Assembly: GCF_017357105.1 (NCBI RefSeq)
Contig: NZ_CP071596.1
Span: 1,426,001 to 1,490,000 of the forward strand
DNA from: Natronosalvus caseinilyticus
Lineage (GTDB): Archaea > Halobacteriota > Halobacteria > Halobacteriales > Natrialbaceae
Direction: 5' to 3'
Length of the DNA stretch: 64,000 nt
Positions 8,657-18,105 of the stretch are shown here, one piece after another (within the stretch, counting starts at the first letter, position 1; each line of letters starts with the position of its first letter). Below the pieces are notes generated by a model that saw only the letters and a program-made list of their open reading frames with translations, was not told the DNA's origin and ran no database searches. A program made the position numbers and the translations under genes.

Positions 8657-9793
8657 ATGCTATTTGGAATGTCATCGATGCTTTCTCGAGGAAAATCAAT
8701 TTACTGTCAGGGAGGCACCAGGAAACTACTCCGAAAGGGTATGCAGTTTTCACTTAACATGTTCTACGAAAACGTCATCTGGAGAGCTCTTCCAAGGGAT
8801 AAGACACTTCGAACGATCTCCCGTTCACGGGTTTTAACTAGTCTATACTTCTTCTTTAAAGGAACATTCTACCAGGAACAACGTACTGTGCTTTGTGGTG
8901 TGTCAGAGTATCATAAATTGGAGGAAGAACGAGATAATTTACGGCACCGTATTATTCGAAACACTCATCGGATTGAAAAAGGTCTTTCAATGAGAAACCG
9001 CCGCCCCGTATTTGCAGAAGGGTACATTCGGGATTTAGTTAATGATTTAAAAAATGCGTGGGATCATTCCCAAGAAGATGCTCAACTCTATTGGACTATT
9101 GATGTTCTTGTCGAATACTTTGAAACGGTAGATCATACTGATGTAATAGGAGATGCGTACAGTGAGTTTTCAAGTTTCCTAGCACATATTGATCATACAC
9201 CAGGCGATCGAGTACCATTCCCACGTAGAGAATTAAGTGATCCCCCCGTGTCTCATGACGAATTAAAGCAACTTGCGACCCAGAGAACTAGTACTAGGTG
9301 GTTTCAAGACCAAGAGGTTCCAAGATATCTTATTGACAAGTCACTAGAGGTGGCGATACAATCACCGAGTGCGTGTAATAGGCAGTCATTTGAATTCAGA
9401 TTTTACGATGATCCAGAATCAATTGAGAAGATTTCTTCACTTGCCATCGGAGCTGGAGGATATAGGCATAATATTCCATGTCTAGCAGTCATTATTGGAA
9501 AGCAGCGAGCATACTTTGATTCTCGTGATAAACACGTTACTTACATCGATTCTAGTCTCGCTGCTATGGCATTCCAGTTTTCTTTGGAAACACAGGGACT
9601 CGCGTCTTGCTGTATTAATTGGCCATCTATTCCAAGCAATGACCGTCAAATAACCGATCTTCTTGGCCTAGAAAATGATGAAATCGTTATAATGTTAATG
9701 GCAATCGGTTATCCTGATCCAGATGGTCTAATCCCTTATTCTGAAAAGAAAAGGTTAGAGGACATAAGATCGTATAATGTTGGCAACTGGTGA
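8657..9793 (+). CDS. Nitroreductase-family protein of polysaccharide loci
   Basis: 378 residues. The C-terminal half (about 190-375) is a nitroreductase/FMN fold: TSTRWFQDQEVP with the phosphate-binding RxSxR-like stretch, SPSACNRQSFEF, and a late LMAIGYPDPDG motif. The N-terminal half (about 60-180) is an extra domain with RHRIIRNTHRIEKGLSMRNRRP. Such fused nitroreductases recur in capsule and exopolysaccharide clusters; their substrate is not established as far as I know. Several Met codons near the start (residues 1, 5, 8) make the exact start uncertain. AT-rich like its neighbours. Confidence 0.78.
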   Translation: MLFGMSSMLSRGKSIYCQGGTRKLLRKGMQFSLNMFYENVIWRALPRDKTLRTISRSRVLTSLYFFFKGTFYQEQRTVLCGVSEYHKLEEERDNLRHRIIRNTHRIEKGLSMRNRRPVFAEGYIRDLVNDLKNAWDHSQEDAQLYWTIDVLVEYFETVDHTDVIGDAYSEFSSFLAHIDHTPGDRVPFPRRELSDPPVSHDELKQLATQRTSTRWFQDQEVPRYLIDKSLEVAIQSPSACNRQSFEFRFYDDPESIEKISSLAIGAGGYRHNIPCLAVIIGKQRAYFDSRDKHVTYIDSSLAAMAFQFSLETQGLASCCINWPSIPSNDRQITDLLGLENDEIVIMLMAIGYPDPDGLIPYSEKKRLEDIRSYNVGNW

Positions 9794-9923
9794 TTAAATG
9801 AATGGTAGAATATGCATAACATGTGCCAGCCATGGTACAGATGCTAATGGATAGTAATCGTCTATCTATACCTACCACGTTCCATCAACTTCATATCTCT
9901 CTGATCAGAAACTTCAGAACAAT

Positions 9924-10847
9924 ATGGTAGCAATAAGTGTAATCACTCCCACATACAATCGAGTGAACGTTCTTCCACGAGCTATCGACAGTGTTCTTGA
10001 GCAGTCAATGGGAGATCTTGAATTGATAATTATTGATGATTGTTCGACAGACAACACAAAAGAAGTTATCAAATCTTACACTGACGATCGTGTGACATAC
10101 GTGCGCCTTGATAAAAATATGGGTGCTAACGCCGCTAGAAATAAAGGTATTAAAGAGTCAGAAGGAGATATTGTAGCATTTCTCGACTCTGATGATCAGT
10201 TCGAACCGAATTACCTTGGTAAAGTTCTTAATCAGTTTGATAGTAGGTCGAATCGATGTATTGGGACGTATTCCTCCCGAATTATTTATAAGGACGGAGA
10301 TAAGACCAACGTCACAATTGCAGATCAGGCAATCAAATATGAGGAGATTCTTGTGAAAAATAAGATCGGGGGTTTTTCAAACACTGCCTTTCGCCGTCGT
10401 ATCTTTGAGGAAGTCGGCTATTTGGACGAAGAGATGAGTTCCTCTCAAGACTACGATTTCTTCATCAGAGCACTGCAACCCGACGACTATTTGATTCAGC
10501 CAATCCGGGATGCCTATATTGGATATCACATCCATGACCAAGGAGAAACCCGGATTGGGGCAAATTTACAAAAAAAGATTGAAGGTCAGAATAGGCTACT
10601 GGAAAAACATCGTGACAAGTTTCCACAAGCAGGTATCGCGAATCAATACTACCAACGGGGGATGGCTCACGCTCGTTCTGGGAACATGGGAGCAGCGAGA
10701 TTTTTCTTTTGGAAGGGATTGCGAACTAATCCAAGATCTTGGCGCCACTGGTATCACTTGTTCGCTAGCTTTGGTGGCCGATACGGGATTCAGGCTGCGA
10801 GTTGGTTCAAGAAAACCTTTAAACGTCTGTTTTTTCACATTCGATAA
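9924..10847 (+). CDS. Glycosyltransferase family 2
   Basis: 307 residues. The GT-A fold is clear from VISVITPTYNRVNVL at the start, IIDDCSTDNT (nucleotide binding) and VAFLDSDDQF (the DxD metal site), followed by the SQDYDFFIRAL motif that carries the catalytic Asp region. No membrane segment is seen, so it should act on lipid-linked acceptor at the cytoplasmic face. It heads the plus-strand run to 14.2 kb. The sugar and acceptor cannot be told. Confidence 0.9.
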   Translation: MVAISVITPTYNRVNVLPRAIDSVLEQSMGDLELIIIDDCSTDNTKEVIKSYTDDRVTYVRLDKNMGANAARNKGIKESEGDIVAFLDSDDQFEPNYLGKVLNQFDSRSNRCIGTYSSRIIYKDGDKTNVTIADQAIKYEEILVKNKIGGFSNTAFRRRIFEEVGYLDEEMSSSQDYDFFIRALQPDDYLIQPIRDAYIGYHIHDQGETRIGANLQKKIEGQNRLLEKHRDKFPQAGIANQYYQRGMAHARSGNMGAARFFFWKGLRTNPRSWRHWYHLFASFGGRYGIQAASWFKKTFKRLFFHIR

Positions 10848-10887
10848 ACCACAGAGCAAATAATCTGCCCTAACTAATTATTCACCG

Positions 10888-12189
10888 ATGAATATTTCAA
10901 TCGCTTTCTTTGGCATTCTTGGCTCTGTCGGTCTATATCTCGCAGTTCGAGGTACAATTAGACAAATGCTTGCCTTCCTACTCTTTACGACGCCATTCGT
11001 TCAGTCCATTGAACTCCCATTTGTTGGTGAGAGATTTGCTGTGTTTGAGGTAATATTTGTTCTTCTGGCAATGAAATATATAATCTACGTGTATAAACGT
11101 GACGCTAAACTACAACTTCCTATTCATGTCTTTCCGTTGGTCCTTCTAATAGTTGCTGGCATCGCTTCTCTCTGGAACTCCTACAGTCTGACCTCAAGTT
11201 CTCTCATGCTATTCATTTTAATCTATTATGTGGGGTGTCTCATTGTCTGCTACCAGATTATTGACACGGTTGAAAACTTTGTCTGGTACATTAACATGTA
11301 TTTGGCAGGCGCAGCGGTGGTTCTGTTAGTGAGCATTATCGGAATGGTCGCTATCCTTATGGAGATTCCATCTTCATTTGTGTTTGAACCAAGCAATCGC
11401 CTCATCGCAACGTTTCGACGGCCGAACCAGCTCCCAGCATATCTCCATACTATTGTCCCGCTATTGGCGCTTCATCCGGCGCGATCCCGCTCCAGACGCC
11501 ATTTCTTCATGTTTGTCGGTGCAACTTTACTATCCTTTCTGGCAGTCATTGCGAGCGGATCCGACGGTTCGCTTGTAATTCTCATCGTCCAAGTCATGAT
11601 GGTCCTTGCCTACGAACTGATTTCTCGAGATATAACCTTCAGAACGGAACTTTGGGCGAGTGTTTGCGGCGGTATCGGACTTCTTATCGCGACTCCTCTA
11701 ATTATGGGTGTTCAAATGCCGTCCGCAGTCACTTCCTCGTTTGACCTATTCACTCGCCAAGACTATAGCCTGCAAGCGCTTAGCGGGCCGCGGTATCTCC
11801 AGTTTGTGTATGGGGTTCCACGGGCACTAGAGTTGCATCCGATTGTGGGTGTTGGTATCGGTGCCTCGGCAAGATTTATGAGCGTTGAGGTTGGTGGAGG
11901 TGGCTCGATCCACAATACCTTTCTCGCGATTCTGGCCACGACAGGAATTGTTGGTGGTGTATTTTTTCTAGCATTTCATATTTTGCTCGGCCGGACAGTA
12001 CTGCGCACGTTCGCAATACTACCTGATGGAGAACTCCGTCGACTTGCTGCCGGGGTGTACATTAGTTTAGCAGGTCTCTTGGCTTATGGAACCGTTCATT
12101 TTGGATTTAGACAACGGCATCTATGGCTGATTTTCATATTTGTGCTTTCATTAGGAAAAATCGCGCCAAAACTGGATAAAAGCACATGA
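10888..12189 (+). CDS. O-antigen ligase/polymerase-like membrane protein (Wzy/WaaL type)
   Basis: 433 residues with about 11-12 hydrophobic helices and one large extracellular loop (about residues 270-350) containing the sequence GVGIGASARF and then GGSIHNTFLAILATTG, the His-containing motif typical of Wzy/WaaL proteins. Members join repeat units or ligate glycan to an acceptor outside the membrane. It sits 40 bases after a GT2 gene and in the same AT-rich block, which fits polymerisation of the unit made here. Wzy and WaaL cannot be told apart from sequence. Confidence 0.82.
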   Translation: MNISIAFFGILGSVGLYLAVRGTIRQMLAFLLFTTPFVQSIELPFVGERFAVFEVIFVLLAMKYIIYVYKRDAKLQLPIHVFPLVLLIVAGIASLWNSYSLTSSSLMLFILIYYVGCLIVCYQIIDTVENFVWYINMYLAGAAVVLLVSIIGMVAILMEIPSSFVFEPSNRLIATFRRPNQLPAYLHTIVPLLALHPARSRSRRHFFMFVGATLLSFLAVIASGSDGSLVILIVQVMMVLAYELISRDITFRTELWASVCGGIGLLIATPLIMGVQMPSAVTSSFDLFTRQDYSLQALSGPRYLQFVYGVPRALELHPIVGVGIGASARFMSVEVGGGGSIHNTFLAILATTGIVGGVFFLAFHILLGRTVLRTFAILPDGELRRLAAGVYISLAGLLAYGTVHFGFRQRHLWLIFIFVLSLGKIAPKLDKST

Positions 12190-12379
12190 TTGAGGACATA
12201 CTTGGGAACAAACTACACCCCGTTTCCATGTGTTCTGATTCCGTTGTCGTGTCTATCGAAAACAGAGATAATGCACTCAAACTGTACCCAAAAACTGTGC
12301 TAAGACTTACTACAATTCATACCATAATAAAGTGTATAAATCCCTTGTATGATTTCGATTTGTTTATGTGTGATGACTC

Positions 12380-12386
12380 TATATAT
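12380..12386 (+). promoter_or_regulatory. TATA box for downstream GT2 gene
   Basis: TATATAT at 12380-12386 is placed to start transcription at about 12410, roughly 15 bases before the GT2 ATG at 12424. The 235-base gap between the polymerase gene and this GT2 therefore probably separates two transcripts. No other feature is supported in that gap. Confidence 0.4.
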
Positions 12387-12423
12387 CGATTCTAATGCGG
12401 TCCATCGTTGATCTATAATACGT

Positions 12424-13296
12424 ATGTCTAATGATAGTTCCCCCCTAGTTTCCGTAATCATCCCGATGTATAATGAGGAAGACCACATTCAAACTACTAT
12501 TAATTCACTGCTTGCTCAGACGTATCCAAATTTCGAACTTATACTTGTAGATGATGGCTCTACTGATGGGACTATAATCAAAGCTCGCTCATTCATAGAT
12601 GACGAGCAACATACGATCCTCAGAAACGAGACAAATATGGGACAGACCTTCTCAATGAATCGGGGTGCAATGCACGCCGACGGGGAATTCCTTGTGTTTC
12701 ACGATGCCGATGACATTTCGCTGCCTGTCCGTTTCGAAAAGCAGGTAGAATTCCTTGAAACTAATCCTGGCATCGGTGTCGTTGGAGGTGCGTTCTATTA
12801 TATTACTCCAAACCAGGAAACCCCGGAGCTGCGAGTTCGCCCGTCGTCTGATGGAGATATTCGGAAGAACATGGGACGTGGACCGATGATTAATGGCGGA
12901 ACAGCTATGTATCGTCGAGAGGCGCTTTTCGGAGCCGACCTCTTTCAGTCTGAAAATGTCGAAGGGTATGAACTTATAATCAAGATTGGAATCAACTGGG
13001 AGCTTGCAAATCTGTCTGACCCTGTATACGTCTACCGAATAAATGACGGATCACGGAGTCAGCACAATGAACTCGTAAAGAAAGCTACGCTTGCATATCG
13101 TAGTTGGCAAGCGATTAAAGCATTCAAACTGCCCTACCGATACCTGTTACTCCAATTCGGGTGGCTGATATACATGAATGTACCTGTGAAGATCCAGCGT
13201 CGACTCCGTTCAGCGTTTTCACCCACTACACAGTGTGAGGCAACAAAAGAAGACTGTAGAAAGATAAGAGAACTCATAGATTCGTATGCTAAGTAA
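12424..13296 (+). CDS. Glycosyltransferase family 2
   Basis: 290 residues. PLVSVIIPMYNEEDHIQ at the start, LVDDGSTDGT and VFHDADDIS mark a GT-A family 2 enzyme; GPMINGGTAMYRREAL is the acceptor-loop segment seen in the same family. No N-terminal or C-terminal membrane anchor is obvious, though the last 60 residues hold a hydrophobic stretch. Its end overlaps the sulfatase-fold gene by 11 bases, so the two are coupled. Confidence 0.9.
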   Translation: MSNDSSPLVSVIIPMYNEEDHIQTTINSLLAQTYPNFELILVDDGSTDGTIIKARSFIDDEQHTILRNETNMGQTFSMNRGAMHADGEFLVFHDADDISLPVRFEKQVEFLETNPGIGVVGGAFYYITPNQETPELRVRPSSDGDIRKNMGRGPMINGGTAMYRREALFGADLFQSENVEGYELIIKIGINWELANLSDPVYVYRINDGSRSQHNELVKKATLAYRSWQAIKAFKLPYRYLLLQFGWLIYMNVPVKIQRRLRSAFSPTTQCEATKEDCRKIRELIDSYAK

Positions 13297-14182
13297 AAGT
13301 ATTCGGCGGGGACTACAAAATCCAGAGACCGTCAAGCGAAAAATCCGGATTAATTTGGTTCGCCCGTTTGTGTCTCGATTACCTGATGAGATTCAATTTC
13401 TTGAAGAGGACTGGGATGTACTCGTCATACTTGACGCATGTCGGTACGACCTGATGGCAGAAATTGATCCATTCGAGATCTCAGTGGGGAAGGTCCATTC
13501 GAACTCTAGCCATACACGGGAGTTCATCAAGCGGAACTTTACCGGTGTCGACTGTCGAGACACCGTCTACGTGACGGCCTCGCCGCAGTTCGCGGACTTC
13601 GAACTTTCTTTCGCACACATTGAACACGTTTGGCAGAACAACTGGAACGAGAACATCCGGACGGTGCGCCCCGAACACGTCACCAAAGCTGCGATTGACC
13701 TTGATAACGAATATCCAAATAAGCGACTGATCATCCATTATATGCAGCCACACTATCCCTTCATCGGGCCAACGGGAAGAGAGATCGATGAACAAGCCAC
13801 ATTCGGTCCGAACCGTGAGAGCAAGTATAGTTCCGTGTGGGTACAACTGTCAGCTGGCCAGATTTCAGAGGCAACCGTCCGAACAGCTTATCGGGAGAAC
13901 TTGGAGCTCGTCCTTTCGGAGATGGACAGGCTCCAGTCGGAACTGACAGGAAAGATTGTCCTGACTAGCGATCACGGAAATCTCTACGGAAAACGAGTGT
14001 GCTGGCTGCCAATCCGCATCTATGGACATCCACCTGGAATACACGATCCTGAACTCACGGCTGTTCCGTGGGTCGAATTTCCTTATGAAGAACGTAGATC
14101 GATTGTCAGTGCAAACGAGTCGGCCACTAATGTAGAGTTCGAGAGTGTTGATCAACGTCTTCGTGACCTGGGCTACAGATGA
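13286..14182 (+). CDS. Sulfatase/alkaline-phosphatase superfamily protein
   Basis: 298 residues. WDVLVILDACRYDLMAEID near residue 45 supplies the metal-binding Asp and the position of the nucleophile (here ACR), HYMQPHYPFIGP near residue 150 and VLTSDHGNLYGKR near residue 230 supply the later metal ligands (DH). This is the alkaline phosphatase superfamily, with members that cleave sulfate or phosphate esters or transfer phosphoryl groups. No signal peptide is seen. Similar genes are frequent in haloarchaeal glycan loci. Whether it modifies the glycan by adding or removing sulfate or phosphate is open. Confidence 0.8.
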   Translation: MLSKSIRRGLQNPETVKRKIRINLVRPFVSRLPDEIQFLEEDWDVLVILDACRYDLMAEIDPFEISVGKVHSNSSHTREFIKRNFTGVDCRDTVYVTASPQFADFELSFAHIEHVWQNNWNENIRTVRPEHVTKAAIDLDNEYPNKRLIIHYMQPHYPFIGPTGREIDEQATFGPNRESKYSSVWVQLSAGQISEATVRTAYRENLELVLSEMDRLQSELTGKIVLTSDHGNLYGKRVCWLPIRIYGHPPGIHDPELTAVPWVEFPYEERRSIVSANESATNVEFESVDQRLRDLGYR

Positions 14183-14649
14183 ATGCCGGCCTCATTGTGG
14201 TACCACAGCGCCAATAGCAAGGGACATAAGCATGCCGCCGGAACTGCTGCTGCCAAAGTAAGCAGAAACATCCCGCTAGTCTTGGTATTATCTAGTGATT
14301 TTCTCGACCGGTATTTGCCTATCAAGTGCTTGAGGCGGTCGCTGGAAGATATTATCTTGCGCAAATTGTAAGAACACTCTTGATTACTCGGCCGCCCGTC
14401 CACCCATGAGATGTGTAAACGGTCAACACGCATTTGAGCGTATGAAACCACTTTTTGATAGGCTTTTATTTACCGTATTTGGATCGACCACTCAACCCTA
14501 ATCGAGAGCAGTCTGATAGCCGTAGCCATCAATGAGAACCCTAGTCTCTGAAGGGCTATATTTTCGCGAGTCGATAGATGGTTTAATAAAACACTATTTG
14601 CGATCACTCCTGAATTCCACACCTGAGGCGAATTTATAAATATAATTTA
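14183..14649. other. Intergenic region at end of AT-rich island
   Basis: About 470 bases between the convergent sulfatase-fold and GT4 genes. Two short frames (92 aa minus, 62 aa plus) carry no motif and I do not call them. The last 60 bases are very AT-rich and may include terminators for both genes. GC content rises sharply inside the GT4 gene that follows, so this is the right border of the island. Confidence 0.4.
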
Positions 14650-15735
14650 TTAAATTATTGATTGTAGAGATATTGTTGCTTGTTTAACTGTATCTCGCCA
14701 GCGGAATTCCTCGACAACTGCTTTTCGTCCCTTCTTCCCAATCTCCCCAAACTCAAGCATTCGTTCTAATGATTGAACGTACCCTTCAACATCCCCAATC
14801 GGTACGGTTTCGCCACCTTCCTGAACGATTGGTGCAGTATGCTCAAGGTGGCTCGACACAACTGGGACACCGGAGGCAAATGCTTCTAGTACGGTTCGCG
14901 GTAACCCTTCGGCGCGACTCGGTAATAGCAGTGCAACACCAGTGCGGTAGATTGCTGGCATCTCGTCGTAGGGTACCTGACCAAGGAAGGTCACAATATC
15001 GTCGTCGGCCATCGCCTCGAGTTCGGAACGCATGGTCCCATCACCGACGACGTATAGTTCTACGTCCCTCGTCTCGGCTACTCTCGAGACCGCCCGAATG
15101 GCATCCTGTGGACGTTTCCCCTCGACTAGGCGTCCAACGAATAGCACCACTTGACCGTCGCTATTCACCAGTTCGCTTTCCGGACCTTCAGGTGTGAACC
15201 GTTCCGTGTCGATCCCGTTCGGCACGACCTCGATCCGACTCGAGACGCCGAACTCCCGCACCCGCTCCTTGTCGGTCTCAGTATAGCAAAACACCACGTC
15301 GGCCTGGTTGAACGTCCACCGCCCCACCGTCCGCAGGTACAGGTCGAACACCCACTCGGGCGCGTTCTGGGAGTACAGCCCGTGGTTCGTGATCGCCAGC
15401 GGGATGTCGCCAAGGAACCGCTTGATCGCCGCCAGGTTCGTCGCGAAGTACAAGTGCGAGTGGGCGTGCATCACGTCGTACGCCTCGGCCTCCGCAAGAA
15501 ACCGCGCCAGTCCGAGACTGATGTCGTTCCCCAGCAGGTTCACCGCCGGATCGTACCGCACCACGGTGTACCCGTCTCGAGTCTCCACCGGCGGCAGCTC
15601 CGGGTCTGTTCGAACGGTCAACACGGTCACGTCGTGGCCCATCGCCGCCTGATCGCGACTCATCGCGTGGACGTGGTACGGGCCACCGCCTTTTACGTCC
15701 GGGTAGACCTTCTGTGCGACGCGTAGAATTCGCAT
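14650..15735 (-). CDS. Glycosyltransferase family 4
   Basis: 361 residues from the ATG at 15735 (MRILRVAQKVYPDVKGGGP, the natural start of this family; an in-frame ATG at 15756 adds 7 residues). GGGPYHVHAMSRDQAAMGH is the N-terminal glycine loop, VLFVGRLVEGKRPQDA starts the nucleotide-sugar domain, and PSRAEGLPRTVLEAFASG is the E-x7-E motif of GT4 retaining enzymes (GT-B fold). The 3-prime end is AT-rich and the rest GC-rich. It follows the polyprenyl glycosylphosphotransferase gene in the same direction and probably adds the second or a later sugar. Confidence 0.88.
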   Translation of the reverse strand: MRILRVAQKVYPDVKGGGPYHVHAMSRDQAAMGHDVTVLTVRTDPELPPVETRDGYTVVRYDPAVNLLGNDISLGLARFLAEAEAYDVMHAHSHLYFATNLAAIKRFLGDIPLAITNHGLYSQNAPEWVFDLYLRTVGRWTFNQADVVFCYTETDKERVREFGVSSRIEVVPNGIDTERFTPEGPESELVNSDGQVVLFVGRLVEGKRPQDAIRAVSRVAETRDVELYVVGDGTMRSELEAMADDDIVTFLGQVPYDEMPAIYRTGVALLLPSRAEGLPRTVLEAFASGVPVVSSHLEHTAPIVQEGGETVPIGDVEGYVQSLERMLEFGEIGKKGRKAVVEEFRWRDTVKQATISLQSII

Positions 15736-15786
15736 TGTATCTGTATTCTCGAGCAATTTGATAGGCCGTTCGATTCCCCTTATTGA

Positions 15787-17244
15787 TCAGGAGCGAAATG
15801 TCTCCCACACGTCCTCGAGCACTTTCCATACCTGTCGAATAACGATCTTCACGTCGACCCAGAACGACTGTCGACGAATGTACTCGAGGTCGTAGCGAAG
15901 CTTCATCCCAGGCTCAGTACTTTTCGCGTCGTTGATCTGGGCCAGCCCCGTCAGCCCGGGTTTCACGAACCAGCGCTTGCGCCAGGCGGGCGTATCTTCC
16001 TCGAGCAGGACTTCCTCTTCGGTCCAGGCGGCCCGCGGGCCGACGACGCTCATCTTCCCGACGAGGATCGCCCACAGCTGCGGGAGTTCGTCCAGGTGCG
16101 TCTTTCGCAGCACCCGACCCACCCGCGTGATCCGATCGTTCGACTCGTCGTCGACGGGTTCGGCTGAGTCCCCCTCGGGGACCATCGACCGGAACTTGTA
16201 GACGGGGAACGTCTCGCCGAAGCCGGCGGTGCGATGCTGTTTGTACAACACTGGTCCCGGACTGTCGAGTTTGACGGCCGCTGCAATTACCATCATCAGC
16301 GGCGCAAAGACGACCAGACCCACGGCAGCGAACACCACGTCGAACAGCCGCTTGAACACGTGATCGAGCGGGTCCCAGGGCTCGAGGTCCACATCTACCA
16401 GCTCCCCGACGTCGTCGGTATTCACGAGCACGCTCGAGGCGTACTCCCGGTGAACTTTCGCCTCGACGCCATGTTCGTGACAGGCATCCAGCGCGCCGAA
16501 GAACTCCGCGCGGTCGGCCCGGAAGAAGGCCAGGACGACGGTGTCGACGTCGTATTCGACCAGGACGTCCTCGAGCCGAGACAACCCGCCGAGTCTGGTC
16601 ATCGCACCCAGGTGGCCGTACTCGTCGATGGCCGCTTCGACGTCCGCGACACTCTCCTCGACCGTCCCACCGTCGGTCAAAACTCCGTCGACTTCGGTCC
16701 CGGAGTGTCCGTTCACCGTGGGCCGGGTCGGACAGAGATACCCAATCACGGGAGCGTCGATGGATGGCGCGACCCGTTCGATCTGGTGGAGGTCGTCGCC
16801 GACGATCAGCGTTCGACCCGTCTCGCCGGCCGGCCGTCGGCGCACCTGGAAGAACCACACTGGTACTACGACGGCCAGAATCGCGACGGTCATTGTGAGC
16901 GTCTGGCGAGGCAACCGGTGGGACCACTTGAAGTACCCGAGCGTCGCCATCGCCAGTCCGGCCACGAGTACGCGTTTCTCGGCGATGAAGATCGTATCGA
17001 GGGCCCGTCGGGGCTGTGGCTTGTACAGCGGCAACAGCGCCCCGACTACCGCAATCGCACTCAGCGCCACTGCCCACCGCAACGACGCCCCCGAGAGGAT
17101 CGTCGGCTCAAGGCGGTCGAACACCGGGACGTATGTCGTGAACAGACGCTGGGGGATCGGGTGGTTCGCAATGAGGACGGCAGTAATCGTTAGCGCGAGT
17201 ATCCCACCTGCGCTCACGATTCGGTACTGCCACCCCTTCAACAT
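15787..17244 (-). CDS. Polyprenyl glycosylphosphotransferase (initiating sugar-phosphate transferase)
   Basis: 485 residues. The first half has four or five hydrophobic helices and a nucleotide-binding-like domain, then a further membrane segment (residues about 285-310). The C-terminal 180 residues are the bacterial sugar transferase domain: SPGPVLYKQHRTAGFGETF, VYKFRSM, KTHLDELPQLW and a final KPGLTGLAQIN. It moves a sugar-1-phosphate from a nucleotide sugar to polyprenyl/dolichyl phosphate at the cytoplasmic face, the first step of lipid-linked glycan assembly. It is the first gene of a minus-strand pair with the GT4. Confidence 0.9.
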   Translation of the reverse strand: MLKGWQYRIVSAGGILALTITAVLIANHPIPQRLFTTYVPVFDRLEPTILSGASLRWAVALSAIAVVGALLPLYKPQPRRALDTIFIAEKRVLVAGLAMATLGYFKWSHRLPRQTLTMTVAILAVVVPVWFFQVRRRPAGETGRTLIVGDDLHQIERVAPSIDAPVIGYLCPTRPTVNGHSGTEVDGVLTDGGTVEESVADVEAAIDEYGHLGAMTRLGGLSRLEDVLVEYDVDTVVLAFFRADRAEFFGALDACHEHGVEAKVHREYASSVLVNTDDVGELVDVDLEPWDPLDHVFKRLFDVVFAAVGLVVFAPLMMVIAAAVKLDSPGPVLYKQHRTAGFGETFPVYKFRSMVPEGDSAEPVDDESNDRITRVGRVLRKTHLDELPQLWAILVGKMSVVGPRAAWTEEEVLLEEDTPAWRKRWFVKPGLTGLAQINDAKSTEPGMKLRYDLEYIRRQSFWVDVKIVIRQVWKVLEDVWETFRS

Positions 17245-17436
17245 CTAAGTAAGGCACCCGCGTTCTGAAGATATATGTCTTTGGAAATTACTGGATTGCT
17301 TACACCAATCCACATAACGGTTGTGGCCGTTCGATCGTTTTACTCCGATCACGTAAGTTGGGAATCACGTTGGTGCTCATTAGTTTGCTCCTGTATATCT
17401 TCACGCAAGTAAGGAAGTCCAGAGAGCGTCGTCCAC

Positions 17437-17530
17437 AGTCACATGATTACGGAGACAACTGCGCGATAGCGATCGCCTCCTCCCGAGGCGAAACAGACCG
17501 CCCGAAAGAGCGCTCGCTCACCAATACGTA
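17437..17530 (-). pseudogene. Degenerate relic resembling the UppP C-terminus
   Basis: Read on the minus strand this stretch gives FRAVCFASGGGDRYRAVVSVIM and a stop, which lines up with the end of the intact UppP at 31.5 kb (FWAVCFGLGG...VVSVVV). At base level the run gaaacagaccgccc and its surroundings also match that gene and the second relic near 30.3 kb. It is frameshifted and has no start. It lies in the 350-base gap between the glycosylphosphotransferase and the OB-fold gene, which otherwise holds nothing I can support. Confidence 0.4.
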
Positions 17531-17592
17531 TCGCGTTCTCGAAGTAGTGCAGAACGAAACGCCGAAGTACTGACCGTGAGTCGGCAGAGACG

Positions 17593-18105
17593 ATGCACAC
17601 CGCGGTCCGTCTCGGACTGCTCGCCATCTGTCTCCTCGGGGTCGTCGGACTCGCGATCCACTACGGGGCGACCTACGACGAACACTGGCCCCACCCGACG
17701 GGCGACCAGCTCGAGGGGAACGTCGAGGCCTACACCGGCGAACAAGTGCTCCTCTTCGGCGAGGTCCACGCGGTCAAGGACGACGCACTGACGGTCCACG
17801 TGACCAACGACGCCGACGAGGTCGTTCTTGAGCTGACGGTCTACGGTCCCACCGAGTCAGTCGAACCCGGCGGTGTGGTCCAGGTCTATGGAGTCCTAGA
17901 GACCGATCGAACCATGACACCCGACGAGTTCGTCGTTGTGAACGAGAGTCCGACGGCTACCCGGTACAAGCACCTCGCTTCCCTCATTGGCGGGCTCCTC
18001 GCCGCCGGGTACTTCCTCAGGCAGTGGCGAATCGACGTCGCTAGAATCAGCTTCGAACCTCGCCACGCCACAAGTGATACGCAAGAGGTGCCCGACGATG
18101 GCTGA
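17593..18105 (+). CDS. Membrane-anchored OB-fold-like protein
   Basis: 170 residues: an N-terminal membrane helix (AVRLGLLAICLLGVVGLAIHYG), a beta-rich domain of about 90 residues with VLLFGEVHAVKDDALTVHV and VQVYGVLETDRTM, which looks like the tRNA_anti/OB fold used as a generic strand-forming domain, and a second membrane helix near residue 140. A conserved haloarchaeal hypothetical in my judgement. Its end overlaps the next gene by 8 bases, so the two membrane proteins are coupled. Confidence 0.7.
   Translation: MHTAVRLGLLAICLLGVVGLAIHYGATYDEHWPHPTGDQLEGNVEAYTGEQVLLFGEVHAVKDDALTVHVTNDADEVVLELTVYGPTESVEPGGVVQVYGVLETDRTMTPDEFVVVNESPTATRYKHLASLIGGLLAAGYFLRQWRIDVARISFEPRHATSDTQEVPDDG

Noticed and set aside
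12186-12395. 69-residue ORF overlapping the polymerase stop by ATGA
   Set aside because: The overlap is suggestive, but the sequence is AT-rich, motif-free and contains the promoter of the next GT2.
14173-14451. 92-residue minus-strand ORF after the sulfatase-fold gene
   Set aside because: No homology-like pattern and it overlaps the end of the convergent gene.
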